Of a DNA stretch of 64,000 nucleotides, positions 38,327-47,337 are shown in pieces. Source of the DNA: RUG369 sp050949645 (GTDB lineage: Bacteria > Planctomycetota > Planctomycetia > Pirellulales > Thermoguttaceae); contig JBMNGC010000001.1 of NCBI GenBank assembly GCA_050949645.1, forward strand, positions 434,001 to 498,000. Direction: 5' to 3'. Within the stretch, counting starts at the first letter, position 1; every line of letters starts with the position of its first letter. Below the pieces are notes generated by a model, which was not told the origin of the DNA, did no database searches, and worked only from the letters and a program-made list of their open reading frames with translations. The position numbers were made by a program, and so were the translations under genes.

Positions 38327-39223
38327 TTACTTCCGTTGGTCGACGATCTCCGTTCCAACGCCCTGGCTTGTAAAGATTTCGAGCAGAATCGCGTGCCGAA
38401 GTCGACCGTTGATAATGTGAATCTTTTCGACTCCGTCCTCGATCGTTTTGAGGCATGATTGGATTTTCGGAATCATTCCTCCGACGATTGCGCCCGATGC
38501 AAGGAGCTTACGCGCTTCGTCTGCCGTGAGGGAGTTGATCATGGAGGAGGGATCGTTCGGGTCGGTGCGCACGCCATTGACTTCGCTTACGAAGACGAGC
38601 TTATGAGCGTGTAGCTCCTTGGCCACTTCGGTCGCGGCAATATCAGCATTGACGTTGAGACCTTGACCGTTGCCTCCGTCGATCAGCGTGAAAGAAGGGA
38701 TGACAGGAATGACGCCTTTGTTGCAATATTGATTAATAGTATCGACGTCAACTCTCGTAACCTCGCCGACCCATCCGAGATCGACGTCGGCGCCCGACTC
38801 GTCTTTCACCATCGCTTTTCTGCCGTAAAGGACGTTGGAGCCATAGGGCGCGGAGAGCGCGACGGCGTTGCCTCCGTAAAACTTCAGTTCTTCGACGAGT
38901 TTTCCAGCGATCTGCTTGGCAAGGACCTCGCGAACGACGTCGAGCGTGGCATTGTCAGTATACCGACGCCCCTGAACGAAACGCGGCGAGACGCCAGCTT
39001 CGGTCATTGCCTGGCTGATGGCGGCCCCGCCTCCATGAACAACGACCGGCTTCATTCCAACTGTTTCCATAAAGACCAGGTCGGTGATGAGGTGCATCAT
39101 AGCGACCTCGTCCTGCATAAGGCTTCCGCCGAGCTTTACGACAGTGATTTTGTCGCGGTGTTCGCGGATCCATTTCATCGCTTCAATCAGAACGTCTGCC
39201 TTTTCAATAGCCGACCCTGTCAT
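38327..39223 (-). CDS. argB: Acetylglutamate kinase
   Basis: This 298-aa amino-acid kinase phosphorylates N-acetylglutamate. VVKLGGSLMQDE (ATP-binding), VVVHGGGAAISQAM (substrate loop), RYTDNATLDVVREVLAKQIAGKLV and the ADIAATEVAKELHAHKLVFVSEVNGV block are diagnostic. The RFVQGRRYTDN block is the NAG-binding region. It heads the argB-argD-argF run. The N-terminal helix preceding KITVVKLGG may correspond to the arginine-sensitive hexameric form, but this is inference. Confidence 0.94.
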   Translation of the reverse strand: MTGSAIEKADVLIEAMKWIREHRDKITVVKLGGSLMQDEVAMMHLITDLVFMETVGMKPVVVHGGGAAISQAMTEAGVSPRFVQGRRYTDNATLDVVREVLAKQIAGKLVEELKFYGGNAVALSAPYGSNVLYGRKAMVKDESGADVDLGWVGEVTRVDVDTINQYCNKGVIPVIPSFTLIDGGNGQGLNVNADIAATEVAKELHAHKLVFVSEVNGVRTDPNDPSSMINSLTADEARKLLASGAIVGGMIPKIQSCLKTIEDGVEKIHIINGRLRHAILLEIFTSQGVGTEIVDQRK

Positions 39224-39316
39224 TACGAAATCGCTCCTTGTCTGAACTGGCGACGTCAGCGCTTGGCGCGCGACTCGTCGATAACGGACAAAACGAAGTT
39301 AGATAAAAAGAACAAA

Positions 39317-39370
39317 AGGTTTTGCGTCTTATCGTTCGAAAGTCGATCGAACGAGACAAGCGCAAAACCT
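39317..39370 (-). terminator. Long hairpin terminator downstream of rpsR
   Basis: AGGTTTTGCG at 39317-39326 pairs with CGCAAAACCT at 39361-39370, and an inner CGTTCGA/TCGAACG helix lengthens the stem. On the minus strand TTTTGTTCTTTTT follows. It isolates rpsR from argB. Confidence 0.8.
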
Positions 39371-39423
39371 GTTGTTTTCATGCCTGACAAGCAGGCGCAT
39401 ACAACCAACCGAAAGTTCGGATT

Positions 39424-39705
39424 TCAGTCGCTGACGAACGGCATGAGAGCCATGAAACGCGCTCGTTTGACGGCAGCAGCAACTGCGTGCTGAGAAATGG
39501 CGGAGCAGCCCGTCTTACGACGGCTGATGATCTTGCCTTGGCGGTTGGTGAGTTTCTTAAGTTTTTCAACATCCTTGTAATCAAGGAAAACCGGACGCAT
39601 ACGCTTGCCATTCTCACACAACGGATCTCGCTTCTTGCTGCGGAGTCTGGAGCTGGAACGCCTACGGTTAGAACGATACTTTCTGTATCCCGGTGCCTTT
39701 GACAT
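39424..39705 (-). CDS. rpsR: 30S ribosomal protein S18 (bS18)
   Basis: This 93-aa bS18 carries DPLCENGKRMRPVFLDYKDVEKL, then LTNRQGKIISRRKTGCSAISQHAVAAAVKRARFMALMPF, the diagnostic LT..GKI..RR.TG....Q......I.RAR..ALLP block. The basic N-terminal extension (RKYRSNRRRSSSRLRSKK) is longer than in E. coli. In most bacteria rpsR sits with rpsF, ssb and rplI; here it stands alone. AGG lies about 8 bp before the ATG. Confidence 0.95.
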   Translation of the reverse strand: MSKAPGYRKYRSNRRRSSSRLRSKKRDPLCENGKRMRPVFLDYKDVEKLKKLTNRQGKIISRRKTGCSAISQHAVAAAVKRARFMALMPFVSD

Positions 39706-40027
39706 AAGATCAACCTGATTTGAATCAAAAACTACGTCGCGACAGTCTGACGCCGTCGAGACGGTATGTAAATATTCTGAATATGCATGCCAGATCGATG
39801 CGATCAGGGCAATGACGCCTAAATTCCACGTTCGGAACGCGACAGGATTCGCTTTCGGATAGCGCCCCAGAAACGCCCTCCATGGAAAACCACGGGGGGC
39901 GAATGTAGCTTGCTAGTATATCGGAAACATAATTAGACGCAAGGGGCGATTACGATTTTTTACTTTTTTGTTGCGAATTCCACAATCGTCGAACTTCGTG
40001 GTAAATGATGAAAATCGCCTGTTGACG
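39706..40027. other. Gene-free stretch upstream of rpsR
   Basis: This 322-bp gap must hold the rpsR promoter. The only structure I see is an imperfect GC hairpin near 39872-39900 (CGCCCTCC against GGGGGGCG) between the GAF gene and rpsR. I see no convincing gene or riboswitch. Confidence 0.4.
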
Positions 40028-41014
40028 TTATTTCTTTGTTTGTGTGCGCGCATTAGTCCATTTAGAAGTCTCTTCATCGGAAAGTCTGCGCGCCTCACGC
40101 TTCTTATCAGCGCGTGGACGGCGCTCGATTAGTGCGCTTTCCTTTTCGAGTTCGTCAACGAGTCTCCATGCGACGAGATCGAGCGTCTCAAGTTCACGTG
40201 ATCCTATAGTATGGCGTTCATCGGAGAAAAACCAAGCGACTCCGAGGATTGTCGTTTCAGAAACGACCGGAATACAAACGGAGCATGAGAATAACTCGGG
40301 CGCTCTCCAAACCTCTGCGAGATAGTCGTCGTTTAGGGTTACGGCGCTTCCGAGAAGCGCTTCGACTTCGGCGCGTGCCCCCTTTAGCGGTCTTGGCGGT
40401 TCAAGGTACCGATCTTCAGGGAGTCCCCATACGGAGCGAGTCTTAAGAACGGTGGTTGCGGGGTCCAGGAGATAGAGCCCGGCGGCACAGAAACCGCCAA
40501 GCGCAGCAGCGCCGGATCGCAGGACGTCGCGGAGTCGATCCGAGACGTTTGAGCATGATTTGTTTTCCTCGTCGGATTCGATCGTCAGAGCGGCGAGTTC
40601 TCCTTCACGTCGCGCCAACTCTTCGCGCCAAAGACTGTTCTCAGCAAGCATCGCTGAAAGAAGCGAGGCGAGCGAACATGCGGCGTCCCAATCGACAAGG
40701 GGGCAGATTTTCTTATCGCGCGAAAGGCGTAGAACCCCGTAAACGCGGATCCCTGTGGCTCCAACTGGAAAAGTCGCGATTCGTTTGAAGGGCGAGACAG
40801 ATTCGTCGTCACGACGGGTTTCCATAACGGAGGGATTAAGGATCGCTTCTCTCGAGCCGGCTCGAATGTACCGCAACTCATATCCCGCGACGTTTCGAAA
40901 AATCCTCAACGCTTCCGTCAGGTAACCGACGCGGGGAGCGTTGTTCTCGTCAAAGAGTCGCTCGGGGACGGGAAATGCTCGGAGAGTTGTATCGTCGTGA
41001 TTTTCGGGATGCAT
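40028..41014 (-). CDS. GAF-domain protein of unknown role
   Basis: This is about 328 aa from the ATG at 41014, which has GGAACAGG just upstream; the frame extends to an ATG at 41041. The middle and C-terminus look like a GAF sensor domain: RLRDVLRSGAAALGGFCAAGLYLLDP, LGSAVTLNDDYLAEVWRAPELFSCSVCIPVVSETTILGVAWFFSDERH and RELETLDLVAWRLVDELE. The N-terminal part (AGYELRYIRAGS) also looks like a partial sensor fold. No histidine-kinase, GGDEF or HTH output domain is present, so it probably senses a ligand and works with a partner not seen here. The C-terminal tail is basic. Confidence 0.7.
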   Translation of the reverse strand: MHPENHDDTTLRAFPVPERLFDENNAPRVGYLTEALRIFRNVAGYELRYIRAGSREAILNPSVMETRRDDESVSPFKRIATFPVGATGIRVYGVLRLSRDKKICPLVDWDAACSLASLLSAMLAENSLWREELARREGELAALTIESDEENKSCSNVSDRLRDVLRSGAAALGGFCAAGLYLLDPATTVLKTRSVWGLPEDRYLEPPRPLKGARAEVEALLGSAVTLNDDYLAEVWRAPELFSCSVCIPVVSETTILGVAWFFSDERHTIGSRELETLDLVAWRLVDELEKESALIERRPRADKKREARRLSDEETSKWTNARTQTKK

Positions 41015-41560
41015 AGGACCTGTTCCATGTAATGTAAACAACGCTTAAGGCGCTCAAAGCTCCGTCGCGTTCGTGACGGACGGCGCGAAAGCGTCGAAAC
41101 AAAAGTGAAAAGCTCGCGTGTCAAAAGAATCGGCGCAAGTTTATAAAAATGACAGAAAAAGCTTCGAAGGCAAGGTTTTTCCGTTTAGAATGATTGCGCG
41201 TGAAAGTTAGCTTGTGCCAACCCAGACCGGATGGAAGGCGCGTTTGAGAAAGATTCTTGATGAATTTGGGAAAATCTCGCGTTTTATCTTCAGAAATAGC
41301 GCATGGCAAATTGGCTCTGTTCTTTCCCCTAAACGTTAGAATCGGTTAAATTGCTTAATACATCGGAAATTTCGAAAAAAAAGCGTTTAGTTCGGTTTTA
41401 ATTTGACTGGTCCTATATTATCATTACAGTCGTAATGTGGACTCTTCCGTTTTTTTGACGTCGGTTTACCGGGGTCTTTTTGGGAGTCGTTCGAAAATTA
41501 ACCAGCGTAGTTGGCGCCGACTGCGCTGTCAGCGTCGTTCAGATTAATGAGGTTTCACGA
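41015..41560 (+). promoter_or_regulatory. Intergenic control region with an operator-like palindrome
   Basis: This 546-bp gap separates two divergent genes. CATTAC at 41422-41427 and GTAATG at 41432-41437 form a palindrome next to a probable promoter (TTCGGT, 17 bp, TATATT ending near 41419) for the beta-propeller gene. The left half holds two or three basic short frames without ribosome sites, which I do not call. Confidence 0.4.
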
Positions 41561-43306
41561 ATGAAACGACTCTTCGCCGTGTTTGCGGCTGTTCTTAGTC
41601 TTTGCGCATTTACGACGTCGAGCGTATACGCCGTCGGCGTCGCGCCGTCGAAATTAATTTCCGAAGCGGACGCGAACGCCGCAGGTTTGACCCGTGCGTG
41701 GTTTGCGCAGGCGACGCTTGGTAGGGATATTGAGGAAGTCTCCAGCGCCGATATACAGGATGGTCTTTTCCTCATTACGACAACCGATGGTTTTCTCCAG
41801 GTATTTGACGCAGAAAAGGGAACCGCTCTTTGGACCGTTGCGGTCGGCGACGCATACCTGCTTCCACCTGCCGTCAATAGTCGCGTCGTTGCGGTCGTCT
41901 GCGGAACGCGGCTCGTGATCTACGATCGTTTCAACGGTAAAAAGCTCGACGAAACGGAAGTCTACGGTCAGCCGTCTTCCGGCCCCGTCCTGAGCGAACG
42001 CGAGTGCTATGTGCCGGTCTTCTCTGAAAAAATTCTTGCCTATCCGCTCATCCGAGCCAGACAGGAACAACCCAGGGTAAGCGCGACAACCGCCGCTATG
42101 GAAGCGATTATCAGAGACAATGCGACCGTCAGCGCGGAGATGGGCGCAAAATTCGATAACATCAAAGAGCTAACTGATTCGCAGTTCGCAATTGAGCCGC
42201 TCGACGATATTCGACCCTATGTTTGCGCGACCTTTGGCGTCGCGCTCGCGACGCCCGTCATGGGAACTCAGACCTACGATCTGGACGTCGTGTCCTGGAC
42301 TACGGAACAGGGATGGATTCTCTACGGTGAAATGCTTCGCAACACGGACGACGCTCCTTTCAAGCTTCTATACAAGCTTCAGGACCGTCCAAATTTTGCT
42401 TACATTAACGAGCGGCGACTTGGTAATCGCGCGCTTGTACCGCGTTCCGACGTCGAGGCCATGCCATACTTTGTTCCGGAAGATAAGAGCGCGCAGAGCA
42501 TGAGGCTTGCGCCTGAACGTCGCCAGGGCGGAATGTTCATCGCTGGTGCGCTTTCCGGACACGTATACGCGATGAACGACGTAACCGGGCTTCTTCGCTG
42601 GACCTACCTCACCGAAAAACCGATTTCAGAGCGCATTGCCGCGTTTGGCGACCATGCTTTCATTCCAACGGACAACGGCGATTACTTTGCGATTACGCTC
42701 CGCGCTGGCCTAGAAGCATGGCGTGCAAGTAACATCAAGCGCACTGTCGCTTCGTCTTCTTCGCGTCTCTACACGATTGATTCGCTCAATCGTCTAGCGG
42801 TTATTAATCGCGAGACGGGTCATCGACTCAAGACCCTTGATATCGGAAACACAAAGTTTCAGGTTTTTAATCAGTGGACCGACCGCATTTATCTCGTGAC
42901 TAGCGACGGGCTTATCCAGTGCCTTCATGAAACGCAGCAGATTGAGCCTCTGCATCATCGCGAATCCTGTCAGGCTATTTACGACCGCATTCTCTTCGAT
43001 CTCTATAAGGGGAATGTTCCAGGCGCTGAAGATACCACGCCAAGAGCGGCGGACGACGTTTCCAGCGGCAGCGGTTTTTCCACCGGCGTAACAGACGTTG
43101 AGGACCCCTTTGGCAGCGGCGGAACGGCCGACCCCTTTGGCGCCGATGACGACGATGATCCCTTTGGCAGCGGCGGAACGACCGATCCCTTTGGCGCCGA
43201 CGACGATGATGATCCCTTTGGCGGCGGCGGAACGACCGATCCCTTTGGCGCCGACGACGATGATGATCCCTTTGGCGCCGATGAAGAAGATCCCTTCGAC
43301 TGGTAA
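41561..43306 (+). CDS. Secreted PQQ-like beta-propeller protein with acidic DPFG-repeat tail
   Basis: This is about 581 aa from the ATG of MKRLFAVFAAVLSLCAFTTSSVYA (signal peptide); the upstream 27 codons lack a ribosome site. The next ~480 residues form repeats of the PQQ/WD40-like outer-membrane BamB type, e.g. TDGFLQVFDAEKGTALWTVAVGDAYL, GHVYAMNDVTGLLRWTYLTEKP and NGDYFAITLRAGLEAWRASN. The propeller has no metal or PQQ-binding residues I recognise. The last ~70 residues are an Asp/Gly/Phe-rich tandem repeat. It may be a scaffold in the cell envelope. It lies divergent from the GAF gene and converges on dnaA. Confidence 0.78.
   Translation: MKRLFAVFAAVLSLCAFTTSSVYAVGVAPSKLISEADANAAGLTRAWFAQATLGRDIEEVSSADIQDGLFLITTTDGFLQVFDAEKGTALWTVAVGDAYLLPPAVNSRVVAVVCGTRLVIYDRFNGKKLDETEVYGQPSSGPVLSERECYVPVFSEKILAYPLIRARQEQPRVSATTAAMEAIIRDNATVSAEMGAKFDNIKELTDSQFAIEPLDDIRPYVCATFGVALATPVMGTQTYDLDVVSWTTEQGWILYGEMLRNTDDAPFKLLYKLQDRPNFAYINERRLGNRALVPRSDVEAMPYFVPEDKSAQSMRLAPERRQGGMFIAGALSGHVYAMNDVTGLLRWTYLTEKPISERIAAFGDHAFIPTDNGDYFAITLRAGLEAWRASNIKRTVASSSSRLYTIDSLNRLAVINRETGHRLKTLDIGNTKFQVFNQWTDRIYLVTSDGLIQCLHETQQIEPLHHRESCQAIYDRILFDLYKGNVPGAEDTTPRAADDVSSGSGFSTGVTDVEDPFGSGGTADPFGADDDDDPFGSGGTTDPFGADDDDDPFGGGGTTDPFGADDDDDPFGADEEDPFDW
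43103..43301 (+). repeat. 54-bp coding tandem repeat (DPFG units)
   Basis: Three copies of an 18-residue unit, DPFGSGGTxDPFGADDDD, are followed by a shortened DPFGADEEDPFDW end. Units differ mostly by A/T and S/G changes. The DNA repeats are close enough that recombination could change copy number. The tail is acidic and may bind divalent metals or give charge to the surface; this is inference. Confidence 0.9.
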
Positions 43307-43357
43307 TTGATTCCTGACTGAGCGTCTATAGAAGGCGTTTTTAGTCGACTCTACGAA

Positions 43358-43396
43358 AAAGGCGTCCCAAACTCCGATCGAGTTTGGGACGCCTTT
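43358..43396. terminator. Bidirectional terminator between beta-propeller gene and dnaA
   Basis: A 16-bp perfect stem (AAAGGCGTCCCAAACT with its complement) has a 7-nt loop and T-rich flanks on both strands. It serves both converging genes. Confidence 0.88.
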
Positions 43397-43429
43397 GTTT
43401 TTGCCGGTACGCGCCGATTGACGATAAAA

Positions 43430-45505
43430 TTATCGCGTGACAGTCATGAGAGCGCGCTCTAGGGTTTTAATCAGCTCCGGGACGGGCGCGTTCGGACTGA
43501 CGTGGCTCGGAACGCTGGCGTCGTCCCGGAGCCAGCCTTCGACTTTCTTTTGAGCGGAGATTACAGAGGAGTGACGACGACCTCCAAAATAGGCGCCGAT
43601 TTCTGAGAGCGCGGCGCGGGTATGCTTACGTGCAAGCCACATCGCGATTGCGCGAGGATCTGCGTTTCTTTTGGCGCGTGAGGAGGATTTGAGCGCGTTG
43701 GGCTCAAGTGAGAAGTGTTCCAGCACAACGCGCTCGACGTCCTCAATGCGGATATTACGGTAAGCGACGGTCGCGAGATCTGCTAGAGCTTGACGCGCAA
43801 ATTCAAGCGTTATAGGCGCGCCGGTAGTCAGGTGCATCGCGTACAGACGATTAATTGCGCCGGAGATTTCGCGCGCGTGCGTGGCAAAGCGCGAGACAAC
43901 ATAACGGCAAACGTCCTCGGGAACGATCAGGTTGCGCTCAAACGCCTGCCGCTGAAGTATGACAGCAAGCGTTTCTCGCTCAGGCGGCGCAATCTCGGCG
44001 TAGAGACCGCTTTGGATGCGCGTGACGAGCTCTTCTCGCAGGCTGCCGATATCGTTGACTGGACGCTTACCGGAAATTACGACTTGAATTCCATGGTTGC
44101 GCAGGAAGTCAAGAACATAAACGAGCTCGGTTTGCGTCGATTTCTTCCCCTCAAGAAACTGAAGGTCGTCGAGCGCAAAGAGCGAAATGTTTCGGAATCG
44201 GTTTCTGAAAGGGGAACCACCTTGGAGACTGCGGATGAACGCTGTCGTAAATTGTTCCGTCGTCAAGTAAAGGGGCGGTTTTGACGCAAATTGTGGATTG
44301 CGCGAATATGCGTCGCAGACCCCCTCCAACAGATGCGTCTTGCCAACGCTCGTCGAACCGAAGAGGTAGAGAGGCGTCATCATTCCTGGATTTGAAGCGA
44401 CGAGGTCAAGAATTTTGTACGCCGTGTCGTTGGAGGCGCCAACGACGAAGGTCTTAAGGGACGCAAAGCGACGCCGATTCGTGTCGTCAGATTTAGCTCG
44501 CGATTGATTGTCGCGCGACTGTTGAAGGAGGGCATAGCCGCCCGCAGTGGGCGCGGCTGCTCCAGAGTCGTTACGAGTTGACGACTTACTGTTCGCCGTT
44601 TTTTTCGGGCGCCCGCGCTTACGCGGAGCGGCGGATTGGCTCTTTGAAGCGTCAGATTTGGACAGTTCGCCGAAATCGCCCAAAGCATTCGAAGCGCGTT
44701 CTGAATCGGAAAGGTCAAACGGTTTTTGCGCCTGAGATGCGGACGCATTTTGCGCCTCGAGAAGAGAGCGACTGTAAGCGTCGGCGAAAGAGAAGGCGAC
44801 GGACGGAGTCTGGGGAGCTTGCGGCGTAGGGTTTTTCCTAGGACGACCACGTTTGCGCTTGGGAGGCTCGCTAGGCGCGGCGTCGACGGAGGCCGGCGCG
44901 TTTTGATCCCCAGTACGACCAGGCGAAGGGGTAGGCGTCAAGGAGCCGACGTTCTCGGCTGGCGCAGAATCTTTTCGCGGTCGACCGCGCTTTCGTTTTG
45001 GAGGCTGAGGCGGAGTCGCCTTATTTGGAGCATCGGTAGAAAGGACGCTCGAAGGAGTCTGAGGAGTCGCTCGACGATTAGCGTTTTGCGGCGGGAAAGG
45101 GAGCAAAGACGGCCGCGGTTCGTCAGACAACTCAATTATCTGTTGCAGGCGCTGTCGTTGCTCAGGAAAATGTTGAGCCGCGTTTGGCGCGGTTTCAGCG
45201 TCGTAGGTCGAAGGGAGAACGCCGTCGCCGACGGGAAGGGACTCAGGGGTTGCGCTTTTCTGGTAAATCACGGGGAGCGCACGACCGAGCGTTTCACTAA
45301 CTATTGCATTGAGGTGACTTCCAAAGGTTGAGCGGATGAAATCCGCGTAGAAATCTTCCATAACCCAGACGATGACCGTGTCGTCGCGCACCTCAAGACG
45401 CGCGTCAGGAGGAACAAACCACGTCTCAAAACGCCCGCTACCGATCCTTTCGCACAATGCTCGAAGGAGTTGATTTCCAAGTCGTGCGTTTCGCGTTTGA
45501 GTCAT
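43430..45505 (-). CDS. dnaA: Chromosomal replication initiator DnaA with three AT-hooks
   Basis: This 691-aa protein is much longer than the usual 450. Domain I covers about residues 8-80 (LLRALCERIGSGRFETWFVP). An expanded, disordered domain II (about 85-345) is Pro/Ser-rich and carries three AT-hooks: KRKRGRPRK at 170-178, KRKRGRPRK at 216-224 and RKRGRPKK at 295-302. The AAA+ domain has GSTSVGKTHLLEG (Walker A, 383-395) and FALDDLQFLEGKK (Walker B, 443-455). Domain IV has TRAALSEIGAYFGGRRHSSVISAQ, with RRHSSV in place of the E. coli RDHTTV. It should open the origin. No dnaN or gyrB is adjacent and no cluster of canonical DnaA boxes lies upstream. Confidence 0.92.
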   Translation of the reverse strand: MTQTRNARLGNQLLRALCERIGSGRFETWFVPPDARLEVRDDTVIVWVMEDFYADFIRSTFGSHLNAIVSETLGRALPVIYQKSATPESLPVGDGVLPSTYDAETAPNAAQHFPEQRQRLQQIIELSDEPRPSLLPFPPQNANRRATPQTPSSVLSTDAPNKATPPQPPKRKRGRPRKDSAPAENVGSLTPTPSPGRTGDQNAPASVDAAPSEPPKRKRGRPRKNPTPQAPQTPSVAFSFADAYSRSLLEAQNASASQAQKPFDLSDSERASNALGDFGELSKSDASKSQSAAPRKRGRPKKTANSKSSTRNDSGAAAPTAGGYALLQQSRDNQSRAKSDDTNRRRFASLKTFVVGASNDTAYKILDLVASNPGMMTPLYLFGSTSVGKTHLLEGVCDAYSRNPQFASKPPLYLTTEQFTTAFIRSLQGGSPFRNRFRNISLFALDDLQFLEGKKSTQTELVYVLDFLRNHGIQVVISGKRPVNDIGSLREELVTRIQSGLYAEIAPPERETLAVILQRQAFERNLIVPEDVCRYVVSRFATHAREISGAINRLYAMHLTTGAPITLEFARQALADLATVAYRNIRIEDVERVVLEHFSLEPNALKSSSRAKRNADPRAIAMWLARKHTRAALSEIGAYFGGRRHSSVISAQKKVEGWLRDDASVPSHVSPNAPVPELIKTLERALMTVTR

Positions 45506-45949
45506 AGCGTTAATAAATGTTATCCTGAATGTCGACCGAATGTAGAACGACGTTGTTCTAATTTATTGATAATCTGTAAAAAACCTGTTGCTTCGACGTC
45601 ACTGCTTTACGCGTTAAATGTCTGCGGTACGACTCCAGAACATCCCGCGCAAACGTCGCCACTCTGCCCGGTATATCGGCCGGAAGTGTTGTGACGCCGA
45701 ATTCTGTTTTTCTTTAAATTGTTACGGTTACAAACATGTAAAGCCCAGAGTTATTATTATATATTAACTTTTGACAGAGAAGGGGTATTTTTGTCGATGT
45801 TTTGTCAATAGATTGTCTGAGCTTCGCTATAAACATTGGGCTCCCACACGAAAAATAACGTGATTCTAGGATAGGCGCCTCACGGGCGGGAGCTCATTAT
45901 AACCATCGAATTGCGCGATGGAAGACCTTATCCGTATTTAGTGTTTTGG
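45506..45949 (-). promoter_or_regulatory. dnaA upstream region
   Basis: This 444-bp gap is AT-rich at 45720-45800, including ATTATTATATATTAAC, and presumably holds the dnaA promoter. I searched for TTATNCACA-type DnaA boxes on both strands and found only weak matches (for example TTATCCTGA near 45521), so I do not call oriC here. Confidence 0.45.
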
Positions 45950-47059
45950 TCAAAGAGGAAGCGCGTTTGGACAGAGGTAATAGGTCTTAGGAGTTGCAAA
46001 TGTCTCAATAATGCTCGACGCCTTGTCCAGCGGTTTTTCATTTGCTCTAACCCCCAGTCCAAGGATCTGTAGCAATCCTTCTGGTTCCGCATAGACGACA
46101 ACGCGCGCGGCGTCTTTGTCGAGTTCTGCGCGTTCGAGAGCGACGTCGATAGCGTCGTCGAGGTAACCAATTTGATCGATCAAATGGAGTTCGAGAGCCT
46201 GATCGGCGGTGTAAATGCGCCCGTCTGCAATTTTGCGAAGTTCCTCCTCGCGCTTTTGTTTTTCTTCAGGTTCGACGTCTTCTGCACGGAACCACGGTCT
46301 GCCGTCGCGAATGACTGAGAGGAACTGTTCATAGGAACTATCTACGAGCGCTTGCCAGATAGCGTTTTCTTCTTCCGTCGGTTCCTTCATAAAACTGCCC
46401 ATCGCCTTCATGGAACCGCTTGTGATCGCGTTGGAACTTACGCCAAGCTTTTTGCAGAGCTCCGCTGCGTTGACGAGCGCGCAGATAACGCCGATCGAAC
46501 CGGTCACGGTCGAAGGTTCCGCTATAAGCTCGTCCGCTGCCATGGAAATATAGTATCCGCCGCTACACGTCAAATCGCCCATGCTCACGATAATGGGAAT
46601 GTCTTTCTCTTCTTTGAGTTTTTTAATGAGACGATGATAATACGCGCTTCCTGCGACTGTCCCGCCGGGGGTATCGGTGCGGAGAACGAGAGCTTGAACG
46701 GTATCGTCTTCCATGATATCGCGCAGCGCAGTCGACCAGAAGGAAGAGCCGTCGGCGGTATCCGATAGAATGACGCCTTCAATGGGGAGTACGACGACCT
46801 TCGCGTCGGCTTCTTTGTTTCCGTCGATAAATGTCTCGACAATATCTACAGAGTCGACAGAACCGCCCAATCCCGCGTCTCCGAGAGCTACGCAACCTCT
46901 GATGAGAAATAGCGGAATAAGAGCCAGAATGAAACCGAAAAAGGAAATGCCGACGATCATTAAGATAAGATCTTTAAGTAACGTCTTCCAGAAGGGGAAC
47001 GCTTGGTACGCCGCCGGGGCATAAAGCGTGTTTTGATCGTTATTATTATTCTGACTCAT
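45950..47059 (-). CDS. sppA: Signal peptide peptidase SppA (serine protease, S49)
   Basis: This 369-aa membrane protease has an N-terminal helix (LLKDLILMIVGISFFGFILALIPLFL). The S49 core includes VVVLPIEGVILS, LVLRTDTPGGTVAGSAYYHRLI, LTCSGGYYISMAADELIAEPSTVTGSIGV with the nucleophile Ser in CSGGYY, and the dyad Lys in ITSGSMKAMGSF. DQALELHLIDQIGYLDDAI closes the domain. It degrades signal peptides or membrane proteins after secretion. The N-terminal extension is cytoplasmic and Asn/Gln-rich. Confidence 0.92.
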   Translation of the reverse strand: MSQNNNNDQNTLYAPAAYQAFPFWKTLLKDLILMIVGISFFGFILALIPLFLIRGCVALGDAGLGGSVDSVDIVETFIDGNKEADAKVVVLPIEGVILSDTADGSSFWSTALRDIMEDDTVQALVLRTDTPGGTVAGSAYYHRLIKKLKEEKDIPIIVSMGDLTCSGGYYISMAADELIAEPSTVTGSIGVICALVNAAELCKKLGVSSNAITSGSMKAMGSFMKEPTEEENAIWQALVDSSYEQFLSVIRDGRPWFRAEDVEPEEKQKREEELRKIADGRIYTADQALELHLIDQIGYLDDAIDVALERAELDKDAARVVVYAEPEGLLQILGLGVRANEKPLDKASSIIETFATPKTYYLCPNALPL

Positions 47060-47188
47060 AGTTTTCTTTCAGAGAGCAACGCGCGAAACGTCGCGGTACG
47101 CGACGCTTTCCAATCAAAGAACGTCTCGTCGCTTTCAAACGCACCGACTAACGGAACACACGAAGGAAGCGACGAGACCGGTGTGAAA

Positions 47189-47220
47189 GTCCGAAAGCCC
47201 TCGCCGGAGGCTTGTCGGAC
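47189..47220 (-). terminator. Hairpin between Gfo/Idh/MocA gene and sppA
   Basis: GTCCGA with an AAGCC extension pairs with GGCTT and TCGGAC (one-base bulge). It lies between the stop of the oxidoreductase gene and the start of sppA on the same strand. A strong U tract is lacking, so it is a weak terminator or an attenuator. Confidence 0.4.
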
Positions 47221-47337
47221 CAAAAGAGTTAACCACGGCGCGACGAATTACCCATGACTGCCAATAGGAGAGGGCAATTCGTCGACCGCGCGATAAAGCG
47301 AATCGGAACGTAATCTCCGAACGTTATCGCCTTCAGA

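Noticed and set aside
43103..43301. CRISPR-like evenly spaced repeats
   Set aside because: The 54-bp units are in frame, encode DPFG repeats of the beta-propeller protein and have no variable spacers.
45506..45949. Possible chromosomal origin upstream of dnaA
   Set aside because: AT-rich, but no cluster of DnaA boxes matching TTATNCACA on either strand, so I call only a control region.
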